NCBI GenBank assembly: GCA_947652605.1 | Contig: CANTFG010000303.1 | Span: 46,540 to 110,539, forward strand | Length of the DNA stretch: 64,000 nt | From: Elmis aenea | Taxonomy: Eukaryota; Arthropoda; Insecta; Coleoptera; Elmidae | Reading direction: 5' to 3' | In this document: positions 45,316 through 57,610 of the stretch, in pieces | How the letters are laid out: each line of letters opens with the position of its first letter | How positions within the stretch are numbered: the first letter of the stretch is position 1 | Notes under the pieces: generated by a model | Database searches by the model: none | Seen by the model: the letters and a program-made list of their open reading frames with translations, nothing else | What the model was told of the DNA's origin: nothing | Translations under genes and position numbers: made by a program

Positions 45316-46375
45316 GACAGCGGAAGATTAGTAAAAAATACAACCAGTGTTGGAATATTTTAAAAACAAATTTACACAAGTCTACAAACCCAAACAACAT
45401 ATTTCTTTAGATGGGGCAATGATTCCATGGAGAGGTCGACTATCGTTTAGGACGTACAATCCCGGAAAATTGAATAAATATGGCCTGTTAGTGAGAATGC
45501 TTTCCGAAAGCGATACAGGCTATATAATAAATTTGGAAATATATTCTGGAACTGGCAAAAAATTAGAAGAAACGATATTTTCTTTATTACAACCATGCGT
45601 AGGAGTGTGGCATCATGTTTACCAAGACAACTAATACAATAGTGTACATATCGCAGAAGCTATGAAAAAGAAGAAAGTAAGAGTGTGTGGGACAATACGG
45701 ACTAACAGAGGTTTACCAGTTGCTTTCAAAGCAAAAGGAAAATTATTAAAAAAAGGTGAATTTGCTTTCACCAGAAAAGGTGATGTATTATTACAAGCAT
45801 GGAGAGATAAACGTTTAGTCAATATGATATCCACGATTCACGATTGTACAATGGTTTATGTAAGACAAAACAGAAACGGAGAAGACGTCATAAAACCTAA
45901 ATGTATTTTAGACTATAATAAATACCTGAAGGGAGTTGACAGATCGGACCAATATCTAGCATGTGGTTCAATATTGAGACATACAAAAAAGTGGACGAAA
46001 AAAGTTATGTTGTTTTTAATGAATTGTGCTCTAGTGAATGCATATAAGGTGTATAAAATCTTAAATCCCCAAAAATTATTAAAATATAAATCTTTTTTAA
46101 AAGAAGTTGCAAAAATTTGGATATCTGTAAAAGTTAATTGCCAAAATTTACCTTTGGATAACACATCATCATTTATTGTTAATCCACCAAATCGTTCCGA
46201 CGATTTGCGAATTCACATTTTGGAAACAATTAAAGAAAATGGCAAAAAAAAAACACAAAAACGATGCCTAGTTTGCAAAGCAAACAATTTAAGAAAAGAC
46301 ACTAGATACGTATGTGGTGGTTGTAAGGCACCTTTACACAAGGGGTTGTGTTTTTATAAATATCATTCTAAAAAA
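45316..46375 (+). pseudogene. 5'-truncated piggyBac-type transposase
   Basis: DDE-family transposase cutting and joining at TTAA. Visible: KIQPVLEYFKNKF, SLDGAMIPWRGRL with the first catalytic Asp, YQDN with the second, TIHD with the third and GVDRSDQ with a further conserved Asp. At the end is a Cys/His finger: RCLVCK, CGGCKAPLH and GLCFYKYH. An in-frame TAA stands right after YQDN (45632-45634), and one A-run shift lies near 45335. The N-terminal acidic region and dimer domain are missing. The reading frame from 45662 to 46378 is otherwise open, so decay is modest. Confidence 0.85.
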
Positions 46376-46502
46376 TAATAGAGTAACACTTTCCTATGTT
46401 AAATTAAAAATTATTTGTAATGTTACTTTATAGTGATATATTTTATAGTTTATAGTTGTAATGTTGCATGGATGTATAATGTATACCTAATTATTGTATA
46501 TA

Positions 46503-48342
46503 CAGGGTGAGTCATTAGTGGCGGATCGGTCGATTGTGGCTAAACGGTTTGAGATAGAAAATTGATTCAAACGGTATTCCATACAGTTTTTTCTTCCGAA
46601 CACGATAAAAATATTTTCAAATATACAGGGTGAGTCACCTCTCTGGAACCAATAGCAACTTTTATATTTCAAATACAACACCCCATTTTTTATTTCATAT
46701 TCTTGACCGCCTTCATTTTAGCTTTACATCGATATAAAATAGTACAGGTTTTTATGCGGCTTTGTCACTAAAAAAAAATAATTTTCAAAATTTTTCAAGG
46801 TTTTAAGTCTTTATTAAAAATATTCTCCTGAAGTCATTTTTCGAAGCAGAGAGATGTAATTTAGTAAGGACATGCAGAAAACATTGCTCTATTAGCTCGA
46901 TACGAAAAAGTTTAAATCACGCATACAGGGTGTTCATAAATAGGTGGCAACTTTCCTGATTTTCAAAAGCTCGTAACTCAATTTTTTCAAATGCAAACCT
47001 CTGTATTTTGTTATGTCATCGAACTCGTCTTTAAGAGAGCTTCATTTTTTGTTGAGTATGTCCTATACCCAAAACTCGTACTTTTCGATATATTCGACTT
47101 TTTTTTTCCTAATCGTTATTAATGCAAATAGGATGCCGTGGAAATCGAAAAAGCTGACTGTTCACTTCACTAACGTCAAGAACTTGTCATTTATTTCTTG
47201 AATTATAGCATTTCCACAATTAATTTCACTTTACAAGAGCAAATTGATATGGTTTATTCACCGTTTCGTGTATTTAATTGCTAATAGTAGGTAGATACTT
47301 AGTCTTGTGGATTCACTTATAAGCAATAAATAAATTGGCAACCAAATCAATTTTATTATTGTTATGAACTTTACTAGTGTTTCTAAACCTTAAAAGGAGC
47401 GCGAAGAAAAATGGAAAATGAAATACAAATTATTTGTTGAAACCACAAAAAAAAACATTAAATAAATTCTGTAAATAAAATAATAGAACATAAAAAAATC
47501 ATTGCTATATGAAATTGAATAAAATAGTTAGCCTATAAGTGCATATTATTCAAAATGTGCGTAAATCCTTGCCGCCAGCAAAGGATTTCTTTCGCCTTCT
47601 CTCAAGCAATAAACCATATCAATTTGCTCTTGTAAATTAATTGTGGAAATGCTATAATTCAAGAAATAAATGACAAGTTTTTGACGTTAGTGAAGTGAAC
47701 AGTCAGCTTTTTCGATTTTCACGGCATCTTATTTGATTTAATAACGATTAGAAAAAAAAAGTCGAATATCTCGAAAAGTATGAGTTTTGGGTATAGGACA
47801 TACTCAACAAAAAATGAAGCTCTCTTAAAGACGAATTCGATGACATAACAAAATACAGGGGTTTGCATTTGAAAAAATTGAGTTACCAGCTTTTGAAAAT
47901 CAGGAAAGTTGCCACCTATTTATGCGTGATTTAAACTTTTTCGTATCGAGCTAATAGAGCAATGTTTTCTGCATGTCCTTACCAAATTACATCTCTGTGC
48001 TTCGAAAAATGACTTCAGGAGAATATTTTTAATAAAGACTTAAAACCTTGAAATATTTTGAAAATTATTTTTTTTAGTGACAAAGCCGCATAAAAACCTG
48101 TACTATTTTATATCGATGTAAAGCTAAAATGAAGGCGGTCAAGAATATGAAATAAAAAATGGGGTGTTGTATTTGAAATATAAAAGTTGCTATTGGTTCC
48201 AGAGAGGTGACTGACCCTGTATATTTAAAAATATTTTTATCGTGTTCGGACGAAAAAACTGTATGGAATACCGTTTGAATCAACTTTCTATCTCAAACTG
48301 TTTAGCCACAATCGACCGATCCGCCACTAATGACTCACCCTG
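46503..48342. repeat. 1.84-kb palindromic MITE, complete
   Basis: CAGGGTGAGTCATTAGTGGC and the exact mirror GCCACTAATGACTCACCCTG are bordered by TA. Arms match nearly throughout (TTTCTTCCGAACACGAT against its reverse near 48240). The left arm contains one more CAGGGTGTTCATAAATAGG near 46926 than the right. Confidence 0.83.
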
Positions 48343-48344
48343 TA

Positions 48345-49148
48345 TATGTATTTATAGTGTAATAATATAATGCCAATTATTTTCAAAACGTGTTTCTTTT
48401 GCATACCTGTATATTCTAAATTTATACTTGCTAGAAATGCGGGAACCCGCTAGGTCAGATGGTAACTACCCGGTCCTCATGTAAAAGATTAAGTGGCGTT
48501 AATTAACGTGAGTGATCCATTGTGCATGGCCCAGAGAAACGTAGATTAACGGGCCCGGTCCGATATGTGTTAAACAACAATTAAAACCTAAATTTTGCAG
48601 ATTTTTTAATTTTGTTTTGTTCATTTGGTAAGCAAAAACATACTTAAACACATTCTTTATATATTTTTTTTTTTTGTTTTTCTTACGTGTAGATTATATA
48701 TTTCTAATTTTTTGTTATTACAATCGCTGTTTAATATAATCATTTAATGAATGTGATCAAAATAAACTGCGTTTACTGTAATAATTTATATATTTATATT
48801 ATGTTTATTTATATTGATGGTGTGTTTTATAATTGTGCAATGTTTTTTCAATTTTTATATTGCTGATTAATAAATTTTAAATTATATTTTTTTCTTTTAT
48901 TTCATCATCTTTCTATAGGTATATAGTTACTATTCAGTTTTGTTGGTATGTTTTTAATTAAAAATAAAATTTTTAAATAAAAACATGCCAACAAAACTTA
49001 ATAGTAACTTTTAATAGTGAATTTATTTGAAGTTTTGAAGCTGTGTCGACTTTCGAAAGTCCCGCTTAATTTAGTTCACCAAGACATGGACGAGATGGCG
49101 CAGCAATACTGTACAAGCAGTTACCTAGGCACTTCGTATTCTATCTTC
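48345..49148. other. Unassigned intergenic DNA
   Basis: AT-rich, with a GC-richer patch near 48435-48570 and a small hairpin at about 48928-49010 (GTTTTGTTGGTATGTTTTTA and mirror). No gene recognised. Confidence 0.4.
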
Positions 49149-49149
49149 T

Positions 49150-49440
49150 TCTATGATTCCAATATAAAACGATTCATTTTGGTGGTTACCATGGTTTGTT
49201 TATGTTCATATTGGGTAGAAGTGGGTGTAATTAATTCATTTCGACGTTTACGCGGCGACAACGCTATGACGCCTGTCAATTCTACCCAATAAGAACATAA
49301 ACAAACCATGGCAACCACCAAAATGATTCGTTTAGTATTGGATTATTTGATGGTTCATGTTTTCTTCTTTTATTTTTTACTCAAAAACTGTAGGTTTTAC
49401 GAGAAAAACTAAAGAATAAAAAATGTTTCTAAATAAAACA
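49150..49440. repeat. Core of a family A MITE
   Basis: It has the central GGTTTGTTTATGTTCATATTGG hairpin with its mirror and the ACCACCAAAATGA flank. Both outer ends are missing. Confidence 0.65.
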
Positions 49441-49770
49441 AGCGGTAAACTTCAGATAGTGGTCACTGTCATGGCGGCTTAGATCAAGTGTACTTCGGAA
49501 ATATTCACGTGGAAAATAAATGTTAGATTCACTACTACCTACTGTTGGCGTAATAAATGTAAATATCAGACGTACAACAATTACTAATTACATTTGGTAA
49601 TTAATAATACCTGTATTCGTGTGTATTCGTTGTTAAAACAATTGTTTGCACTGTCAACCATATCCTATAAGGAAGGAACCTCCATAGTTAATGAATGCTT
49701 AATAGTAATAGTTAAAACAGTTGTTTACACTTTTTATAGGTTATATCTAAAATAACAGGCAATCACGAAC

Positions 49771-50019
49771 ATTAGTTCATCACGGTGTGTTCACGTGTCG
49801 CAAACGTAAGCACAAACAATTTAATATATTAAGGTAAATGTTTATTGCTTAAAAAAAAGCTTTTGCAGACCTCTAACCTGACCCTCTTTTACCGGCAAAA
49901 CGAATGACGGTCGTGAGAAAGAACATGTCCACTCTGATTTTAATATTTTCAAGAAAACAAACGATATTTCTTTGATGCTTACGTTTGCAGCACTTGTGAA
50001 CACAGCGTGATGAACTAAT
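49771..50019. repeat. Palindromic repeat next to a CGATAT patch
   Basis: ATTAGTTCATCACGGTGTG and its mirror CACAGCGTGATGAACTAAT bound about 250 bp. A second TATCGATA-rich patch follows at 50021-50096. Confidence 0.55.
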
Positions 50020-50202
50020 CTTATCGATATCGAAATTATATCGATATATCAACATATCGACATACCGATATCTCGGCATATCGAAATTTCGATATAAAAG
50101 CGGCGCCAAGCTAAAAAGTCAGTAAAAAGTGAAAAAAGATACTAGTGACATAAAAAAAAAAAAAAACGCTCCTCAAAATATCGATAAATCGGAATGTCGA
50201 AT

Positions 50203-50365
50203 TTGAGAAATAAAATAAAAACCTAATTTTATTACTCCCATTTAAGGTATAACTCCGAAAGGAGACGTCTAAGGAAAAAATTTTATATGTAAGACCCTCC
50301 TTAGTTTTCGATAAGGAATCACCTACCGATTTTGTTTTTGCAATATTTAAGAAACACCCTGTATA
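50203..50365. repeat. Right end of a family A MITE
   Basis: It matches the last 160 bp of 33508-34579, ending GCAATATTTAAGAAACACCCTG before TA. Confidence 0.65.
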
Positions 50366-52400
50366 TGGGGCATAGCCTAAATCTAAATTACACAATTTCA
50401 ATTTGTACATTTTATTATAAACTCGTTTTGGAGGGTCTATGCTTCTCATATTTTTATAAGTGTCTATTTGAAAATCATTTCAAACGTATTCGGTGTGTAG
50501 GGTTGCCAACTGTCCTTTTTGAAAAGGACCGTCCTTTTTTAGGGACCTTTTGTCCTTTTCCTTTTTTAAATATGAAAAGAATGCCTTTTGTCTTTTTTCA
50601 GTAAAATGTATAACCCGATTTTTAAAAGAAAAAAATTTAAAAATAAATACAAAAATGAACTTATACATATTATATTAGCAAATTTTAAATGAAAACTAAA
50701 GTTGGCTGTGACTTATTTAAATGTTCCATATTTTTCTCATTCCAAATATACAGGGTGAGTCACGACGGACGCGTCGGAATTTTATGGCAAAACGCTTTAT
50801 ATTTTCCAATTTCTGTCGCTGTTAGATTATGTAAGTCAGTAAGGGCTACATTTTAAAAATATTTTCAAACATACAGGGTGCTCCAAAAAAGAGTGGCATA
50901 TCAAAGTTATACTTTTTCTTATGGAACACCCTGTATATTTTTACATTTTTGGATTCCTCTTTAAATTTAATCTAAAAAATGTATAAGGTCATATGGGTCT
51001 AAAGTCAACCGTTCTCGTGAAAATCGCATTTTCATGAAAATTCAGTATTTTCAAAAATTTTCAACATTTAAAAACTTTGAGAAGTCTGAAGAAATTCGCT
51101 TGGAGTTAAGATTGACAATAGATTATGTAACACTTTGCACCACCTACATTTTTAAAATATTATACAGGGCGTTTTTTACGCTTGGTCAAACTTGTGAAAC
51201 TTTAAACATCGATAACTCATTTTTTTTAAATACAACCCCTTATATTTTTTTACACCGTCTTATAGAAAATTTAATTCTCTTTCGAAAACATTCATACTGT
51301 TTTATACCTAAAATTGATATTTTCCGAGATATCGCGATTTTATTGTTAATTATTAGGGCAATGTAATATTTTCGAGTAGGCTACGAAGGTAGACAGCGGT
51401 AATTTGAAACAATTGAACGAAAAAACAAGAAAGGTTTAGTTTTATCTTTTGCCTACGCATTTTTAACATTTTTTTATAGTGAAGAGGAATCTCACGTTTA
51501 AATCGAGATTTCTTACAATTATTTATGCATTTATTTATTGGACCAGTATGATAAGATGATTAGTAAATCATATAAACTATTTTTTTTGTATGATACGACT
51601 CTCGGTTCTACCCAAATGTCTTTGCTTAACTTCTGGTTCCACGCATTTTGCAAACTTTGTGTTTTATACAGTGTGCACAATGTTTAATATAAGTAAGTGT
51701 TTATGGTGTGTTAACGAAGTACATGGGTATCTCGGAAACCGTTAGAAATACAAAATCGGTTAAATGGGGAAAAAGTTGCGCTATTACATGCGTAACAATA
51801 ATTCATTTCTATATTTTCAATAATTCATCCTGTTACGTAGTACCACCATGAAAACGAAAAATGTATTTCACGTAAAGACGTTGGAGCTGCTGTATGAGAA
51901 GATGCATAATCTCAATGGAGCATAATTTTCTTCTTTTGAACGCTACTCAGTACTCTACTGAGACTTGTATTAATTCATTTGTTTTTCTTTAATGCCGTTA
52001 TCTTTAATTTTTTCAAATGGCACCATGAGTCATGCGGGACATCGTTTTAAAGAGAATTTGATTCTTAATACAGCAGCTGAAAAATGTTAATTTGTTACAT
52101 GGAAAAAGTAAAAAAAAACAACTGTAAAATGTCATTAAATGACTGTAGGTAAGAATAGGCTATTTATTTGCTTCCAAAGTTTTCTTTTGTTGTAACATAT
52201 GGACATTTTTGGAAAACATACAGAAAACTATTTAGTACTTAAAAAATATTATGAACTAAAAATTTAAACATTTAATTTAATTTATTATTCAAGTGAATAA
52301 TAAATAAATCATTTGGCAATTTGAAGCCAAGAAATTAATTATAAACGGCGTTCACAGTTCCTTTGCAGTGGGCCTCGATGGAGATGGATTTTAAAAGGAT
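50366..52400. other. Mosaic of MITE fragments
   Basis: Partial ends CAGGGTGAGTCACGACGG (50752), CAGGGTGCTCCAAAAAAG (50875), GGAACACCCTG (50934) and a one-arm copy of the 39020 family (51160-51460) follow one another. At 50508-50600 lies a TGTCCTTTT-rich patch. No coding region recognised. Confidence 0.5.
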
Positions 52401-52416
52401 TGATACTCGTAGATTT

Positions 52417-52710
52417 TTAAAATTCTTTGTACTGACAAACGCGATATATTTCTTTCGTTTCTATTTGTCTAACTGAAATATGTTGATTAACTTCCACTCT
52501 GCACAATATCCCTACAGAATGATCTTCATCGGTAGCGGTTTGCTGTTTAAAAACGTTTCTTTTTTTTAAAAAAATGCGGTGCTCTCGTAGGTTTCCCGCG
52601 AGTTTTGAGAAAATGTTATCTGAAGGAGTAATACGGTTGAGGAAACATTGATCATATAATCGACGCGCTGCGCGACTGTTTTGTTGACACTCTCCATAAA
52701 TTAAAATCAT
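52417..52710 (-). pseudogene. Helix-turn-helix transposase N-terminal remnant
   Basis: The 97-codon frame reads LIYGECQQNSRAARRLYD, FSKLAGNLREHRIF and EVNQHISVRQIE. This is the paired helix-turn-helix layout found in many insect repeat proteins (DUF4817-like) at the start of mariner-related transposases. No catalytic domain follows. Confidence 0.55.
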
Positions 52711-53069
52711 GTTAAATTTTCTTCATTTGTTTACACGACAGAAAAACAAATGAATGAATGCATGTCACAGCAGCGCAAAAAGTTCTTGAATTGTTTATAC
52801 ACAGGTTTTATACTACATTTAATTTTTTTTTGTAAAAGACTTATCTTTAAGTATTATCTGGAAAATACTTGTACTTAAGCTCTTTTAAAACCATAATATT
52901 GTTTTTTAGGCTTCATTATTTAGAAATGTAATATAAGCCTACCAATTTCGATTTTACCAAATTAAATGGTTTAGTACTTATAAGGGTGCGAAGTATAAGA
53001 CTGGGACACCCGGTATAAACGTTATTAAATTTAATAAACAATGCCAACATTTTTTGTTTCTTATATAAC

Positions 53070-53459
53070 GCTGGATCCACACCAATAAAAATTTGCGTTG
53101 TGCGTTGTATTTGACACAAATTTGCTCGTGTGCGTCGACATTTTTGTTGGTGTGGACTGTGCGCCGCATAGAAATGCACGCAAATAATTTCGTGACGAAC
53201 AACGCACGCTATCCATCGTGCTGTCGGTTTTTAGCCAACTTCAAAGAGATTTGCGCCGCACAGTCTTGTCAATGTGGACTTGATTTTGAGTGCATTGTTC
53301 TGCATAAACAAACGTGCACAAGTGGATTCGGCCGTTCAACGCACAAGATAACTATTTACGTGGTAAAATACTTAACCAGATTTAAATTTGTGCCGCAAAT
53401 GTTTGTGTTGAATTTGAAATACAAAATACAACATAAATTTTTATTGATGTGGATCCAGC
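53070..53459. repeat. MITE with GCTGGATCCACA ends
   Basis: GCTGGATCCACACCAATAAA and the mirror TTTATTGATGTGGATCCAGC border about 390 bp, which start 54 bp downstream of gene 2 exon D. Internal ACAAATTTG and GTGCGTTG motifs are also partly mirrored. Non-coding. Confidence 0.7.
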
Positions 53460-53512
53460 TTTAAAGAAAGCAAGCATTACTTAACATATAAAAAGAGTAA
53501 TATTATACGTAC

Positions 53513-53601
53513 GTCCCAATAAGAGAACTAAATACACCACGAACTTTTATCACTTTGTTGTATATACTTCCATCTGGAATCATGCCATGGTAATTATAAG
53601 A
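53513..53601 (-). CDS. Galectin gene 2 exon D: start of CRD2
   Basis: Acceptor AATTTTAG, donor GGGAC/GTACGT, 89 nt, phases 0 and 2. It reads YHGMIPDGSIYNKVIKVRG, in which LPGG has become IPDG. The intron to exon C is 58 bp, against 55 bp in gene 1. Confidence 0.85.
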
Positions 53602-53659
53602 CTAAAATTGATTTAGTAAATTACAAGGAACGACAAGATGATTAATAAATTAATCCTAC

Positions 53660-53821
53660 CGGAGATGTAACGTTGTTTCCATTTATAGTGGAATTTTCAT
53701 AGGATATCTGACTTATGAATGTACGATTATCATTTTTGGGTTCATAAATCCTTATCAATCGAATTTCTGAAAAAGATAGCCTGTGCTCAAAGTCACTTGT
53801 CCATTCACCATTCACCCATAT
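53660..53821 (-). CDS. Galectin gene 2 exon C: end of CRD1 and linker
   Basis: Acceptor TTTTAG, donor CCG/GTAGGA, 162 nt, phase 0 both ends. It starts IWVNGEWTSDFEHRLSFSEI, then IYEPKNDNRTFISQISYE and an Asn/Thr-rich linker. Confidence 0.86.
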
Positions 53822-54285
53822 CTAAAACAAAGCGTTATAAATGGGGTGCGTCATTTTGCTGCCGCCAAATTCTTTTAACCCTTTCGCTAACGGCGGGCAA
53901 CTATATTTGGTATCCGGCCATTATCGTATGTTCCATATTCCATGAAAATTTTAAGGTTGCAGTACGACTTCCGGTTCAACCGGAAACGATCTCAAACTTA
54001 TGGATAAAAAGTTTTCGTAAAGATTGTATTTTCATGATAGTTTTGAGCGATACCGCACTTTCAGAAATGTTCAACATTTAAAAACTTTGAACAGGCAGTA
54101 GAAATTCGTTTGAGTTTTATATTGACGATAAATTAATTAACACTTTGCACTAGCTACATTTTTAAAATATTGTGCAGCGTTTTATATGCTTAGTCAAACA
54201 TGTGAAACTTAAAACATGGATGACTCATTTTTCAGGACGGTGCGTGTGTTTTGATGACCCTTACTTTAAAAAAGAAACATGAAAA

Positions 54286-56090
54286 CACAACCATAGGTTT
54301 GTACCGGACTGTACCGTAAAAATTTTCGTTTGTACCCTTTCCGTAATTAAGAGCCAATTTAAAATGAGGGGACAACTTCACGACAGCCCCCCTATAGCGA
54401 GATATTACCTTTTTCGGTACCAATCGTTTGTGTATTGTTACATTTTACGGCGGTGTAACAATACCATAATGTGTAAACAACATTTTATGATTTTGACAAA
54501 TAAATTTGTCAAAAAATTTGTGGGAGAAGCAAATTCAAACCTATTCAAAGCCAAATCACACCATAAACCGTAAAAAAATTACTTTTAAACATCAAAAAAT
54601 TAATAGTATGTGTATTAATAACTTAACTTTATCACTATTATTGGCTTGAAACCAGCTACGCTTTTCCAGCCACGCTAATGCACTTGTTTATGAAATTTAT
54701 TATAATACGCGCCCAAGCACATATACATTTAACATCGTACAGTAAGCTAATTAAACGTATTATTGAGATAAAAATTAGACTATTGCGAATTTAGCGTCAT
54801 GCTTTTCAGATAATACAATCTTCGTTCCCGGGTTTGGAACCGCGTCTTCTATGTTTGGAAGTTGACGTTTCGACCATTATATCTTGGTCTTTTTCAAAAC
54901 GACTAATTTGTGTGGGATGTTGACACCGGGTTGGCGTCGAAGTTGAACTGCAAGCGTGGTTTAACACTGGTAGAGGACTACGCATTACAGTCTTGATCTG
55001 CCTCCTCTGTAATGCGAGCCTCGAGACTTTCTTATCACTGATTAAATGAAACAAGTAATTCAGAGAGCTAGGAGCATCTGGCTGCTCTGTGCGTTTGGGT
55101 CCTTTTTTATACAGAGTTGGGGAGAGCGCGGCGAACGCTTATTGATCAGAACCAGCACGCGAGGGCGTGGCTTGCCAATAAGCGCGCGACGGTAACAACA
55201 AAAGGTCAAAGGTCACGTGTTTTTACCGCTCGCGCGGAGACTGCTATAGGGGGGTTGACCCCCTCTTCAGTCAGAGGTACAAGGATAATGGGTAGGGATG
55301 TGGATAGTCAAGGATGGGTAAGGATAGGTGGAAGTACTGCCACAGCATTTGCCAACCATAGAGGAAACCACCTGAAACCTCTACAATGACAGTCGGCCCT
55401 GGGAATCGAACCCAGGACCTCCCGATTACAAGTTAGGTTGTTTTACCAACCAGCCACCAAGCTTGGTGCGACGGTAATGACGAGATCACGTTATAGGGAT
55501 GTATAAAATCCCTCTTCGGCTGCGACGTTAACAATGTTGCTGGGTTTATATATCCAGCTTGTGGAGGCTTGGCGTTCCGCTTGATGGGTTTGTTCTGCCT
55601 CAATGATTTTGTGATGACTGGTTTCCAGATGTTTGGGAGTTGTATGCCTGTGTCTCTGTTGTAGTTGTTTGGGTTCTTGATGATTTCTAAATATTCTCGA
55701 TATAATCTTGGCCAGAAATGATTTGCGCGGGCCAGTAGTTTTGTTTCTCTGAAGAGGATGTTGTGTCCTGTAATCTGACAAGTCGAAAAATCAGCGGTAA
55801 CAGAACACGCCCAGAGTACAGGACACAAATCCTCTTCAGAGAAAACTAACATTACCTCACTTAATATTAAATTGAGTATAACTATTGGTAGAGAAATGCA
55901 ACAAACAAAATTTTTACGGTACATTCCGATACAAACGCGGTACAAACAATTGCCATTGAAAGAAATGAATAATTATGTGCGTTTTAGATTTTAGAGGAGT
56001 ACCGTGAAGTTTGCTCTTCCCCATTTTAAACTGTCTATAACTAATTTACGGAAACGGTACAAATGTAAATTTTTACAAACCTATGGTTAT
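54286..56090. mobile_element. Inverted-repeat element hosting a tRNA-derived SINE
   Basis: Left AACCATAGGTTTGTACCG and right ACAAACCTATGGTT are mirrored, as are TTACGGTAC and TTTACGGAAACGGTAC stretches further in. About 1.8 kb. The middle holds the SINE-like insertion and a CTCTGAAGAGGAT palindrome at 55740-55855. Its right end is directly joined by the MITE at 56092. Confidence 0.6.
54800..55465 (-). mobile_element. tRNA-derived SINE-like insertion
   Basis: At 55391-55465 on the minus strand a tRNA-like head has box A-like TGGCTGGTTGG, box B GGTTCGATTCC and a perfect T arm CTGGG/CCCAG. The acceptor stem does not pair and the anticodon arm is weak, so it is not a working tRNA gene. Downstream (to about 54800) follows a body ending with GGTCGAAACGTCAAC and AAACCCGGGAACGAAG. 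The exact borders are uncertain. Confidence 0.55.
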
Positions 56091-56091
56091 A

Positions 56092-56794
56092 CAGGCTGTC
56101 ACACAAAAAACGCCGCAAGCTGTAACTCCGTTATTTGTGGTCCGATTTTGGTGAACAAAAAACTAAATGAAATGTCTCCTCAAATACTATAAACTGAATT
56201 GGATTTCAATTTTTTTCAAAGTCAACTTAAATGTCAAACGATAGTCAATTTTTTTTTCCAAATGGCACCATCTATTTTTTTTTACTAAATCTTGTAGATA
56301 TTATTTTTCTGAATTCAATGATGTAATCTAATCATAAGTTAATTTTAGTGCAAAACTAATAAGAAATAAAAAATATGAGTTTAATTAAAATAGGTTAGGT
56401 TTCACAAAACCACACACTGACGGTATTTAAATGATATTTATTAATTAAGATTTGTTTTTGTTTTCCACGGCACGCTTGAAAATTTTGTGAAACCTAACCT
56501 ATTTTAGTTAAACTTTTATTTTTTATTTCTTATTAGTTTTGCATTAAAATTAACTTATGATTACATAATTGAATTCAGAAAAATAATGTCTACAAGATTT
56601 AGTAAAAAAAAATAGATGGTGCCATTTGGAAACAAAATTGAATATCGTTTGACATTTAAGTTGACTTTGACAAAAATTGAAATCCAATTCAGTTTATAGT
56701 ATTTGAGGAGACATTTCATTTAGTTTTTTGTTCACCAAAATCGGACTACAAATAACGGAGTTACAGCTTGCGGCGTTTTTTGTGTGACAGCCTG
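56092..56794. repeat. Palindromic MITE with CAGGCTGTCACAC ends
   Basis: CAGGCTGTCACACAAAAAAC and the mirror GTTTTTTGTGTGACAGCCTG are bordered by TA. Arms match almost completely (TCCTCAAATACTATAAAC against its reverse), 703 bp. It ends 41 bp from gene 2 exon B. Confidence 0.83.
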
Positions 56795-56834
56795 TATATG
56801 CAAAGGGTTAAAAGTAAAAAAACTTAATACTTAC

Positions 56835-57033
56835 GATAAAACGGTTCCACTCGCATATTATAACAATTTCGAAAGTGCCATTGGTGCCAATTTCACCAGA
56901 ATATTCCTCAACGCCCAATTCATAATTTTCTATGTGATTTCTTCTCAAATATGGATAATTTACCGTTGGACTAGCATTAAGAAATAGTTGGACGTTCTGT
57001 CGGGTAATCATACCACATAATTCGATACAGAAA
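56835..57033 (-). CDS. Galectin gene 2 exon B: core of CRD1
   Basis: Acceptor TTTTTTTCTTAG, donor ATC/GTAAGT, 199 nt, entry phase 2, exit phase 0. It reads FCIELCGMITRQNVQLFLNA, RRNHIENYELGVEEYS and GTFEIVIICEWNRFI. The FEIVII-EWNRF block is almost the same as in gene 1. Confidence 0.87.
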
Positions 57034-57109
57034 CTAAGAAAAAAAAACAGGCTAAAAAATAATCGTTTGTAGGGTAATGACACCAGTCGTGGACATCCAC
57101 TCAATTTTC

Positions 57110-57610
57110 GACATTAGAGAAATATTTACAAAATCCGACACCACAAAATAAAGAGGAATATACGCTAAAGAGAAATCACGCATATGAACTAACTAGAAGA
57201 GCACATCAACAAGCATGGGAAAAATTCGTCAGTAGTATCGAACACGATATCCACAGCAGACAAACAATTGCTTATAAAGTACCAAGACATCTCAATGCTA
57301 AGGAAAAAGAAACCGCAATGATATAATATGCTATTGATGATGACAAATGGAAAAAACATTATCACGTTGTGGTGCACGGAAAAAAAACCTCCAGAAGAAA
57401 ACCACAACGAACGCTATAAAAACGATATTGACTTAATAACAGTATCAGAACTAAAACAAGCCCTCATCAAAAAAACAGATCAAATCAACATGGCATTGCT
57501 GAAATATGGTGGGATATTCTTAGAACTCAGACTCCCACATTTAACTAACGATTGTTGAAGGAAAACAGACATACCATCCGCCTGGCACAAAGCCGAAGTC
57601 ATATGGCGCT
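57110..57610 (+). pseudogene. LINE fragment, region before the RT palm
   Basis: Broken frames read YELTRRAHQQAWEKFVSSI, SELKQALIKKT, INMALLKYGGIFLELRLPH and DIPSAWHKAEV. This is the ELLKYGG...WN.A.V pattern of RTE/CR1-like reverse transcriptases. Only about 500 bp remain. It lies in gene 2 intron A-B. Confidence 0.65.

Noticed and set aside
55391..55465. Functional tRNA-Thr gene
   Set aside because: The T arm is perfect but the acceptor stem does not pair and the anticodon stem is poor; it fits a SINE head.
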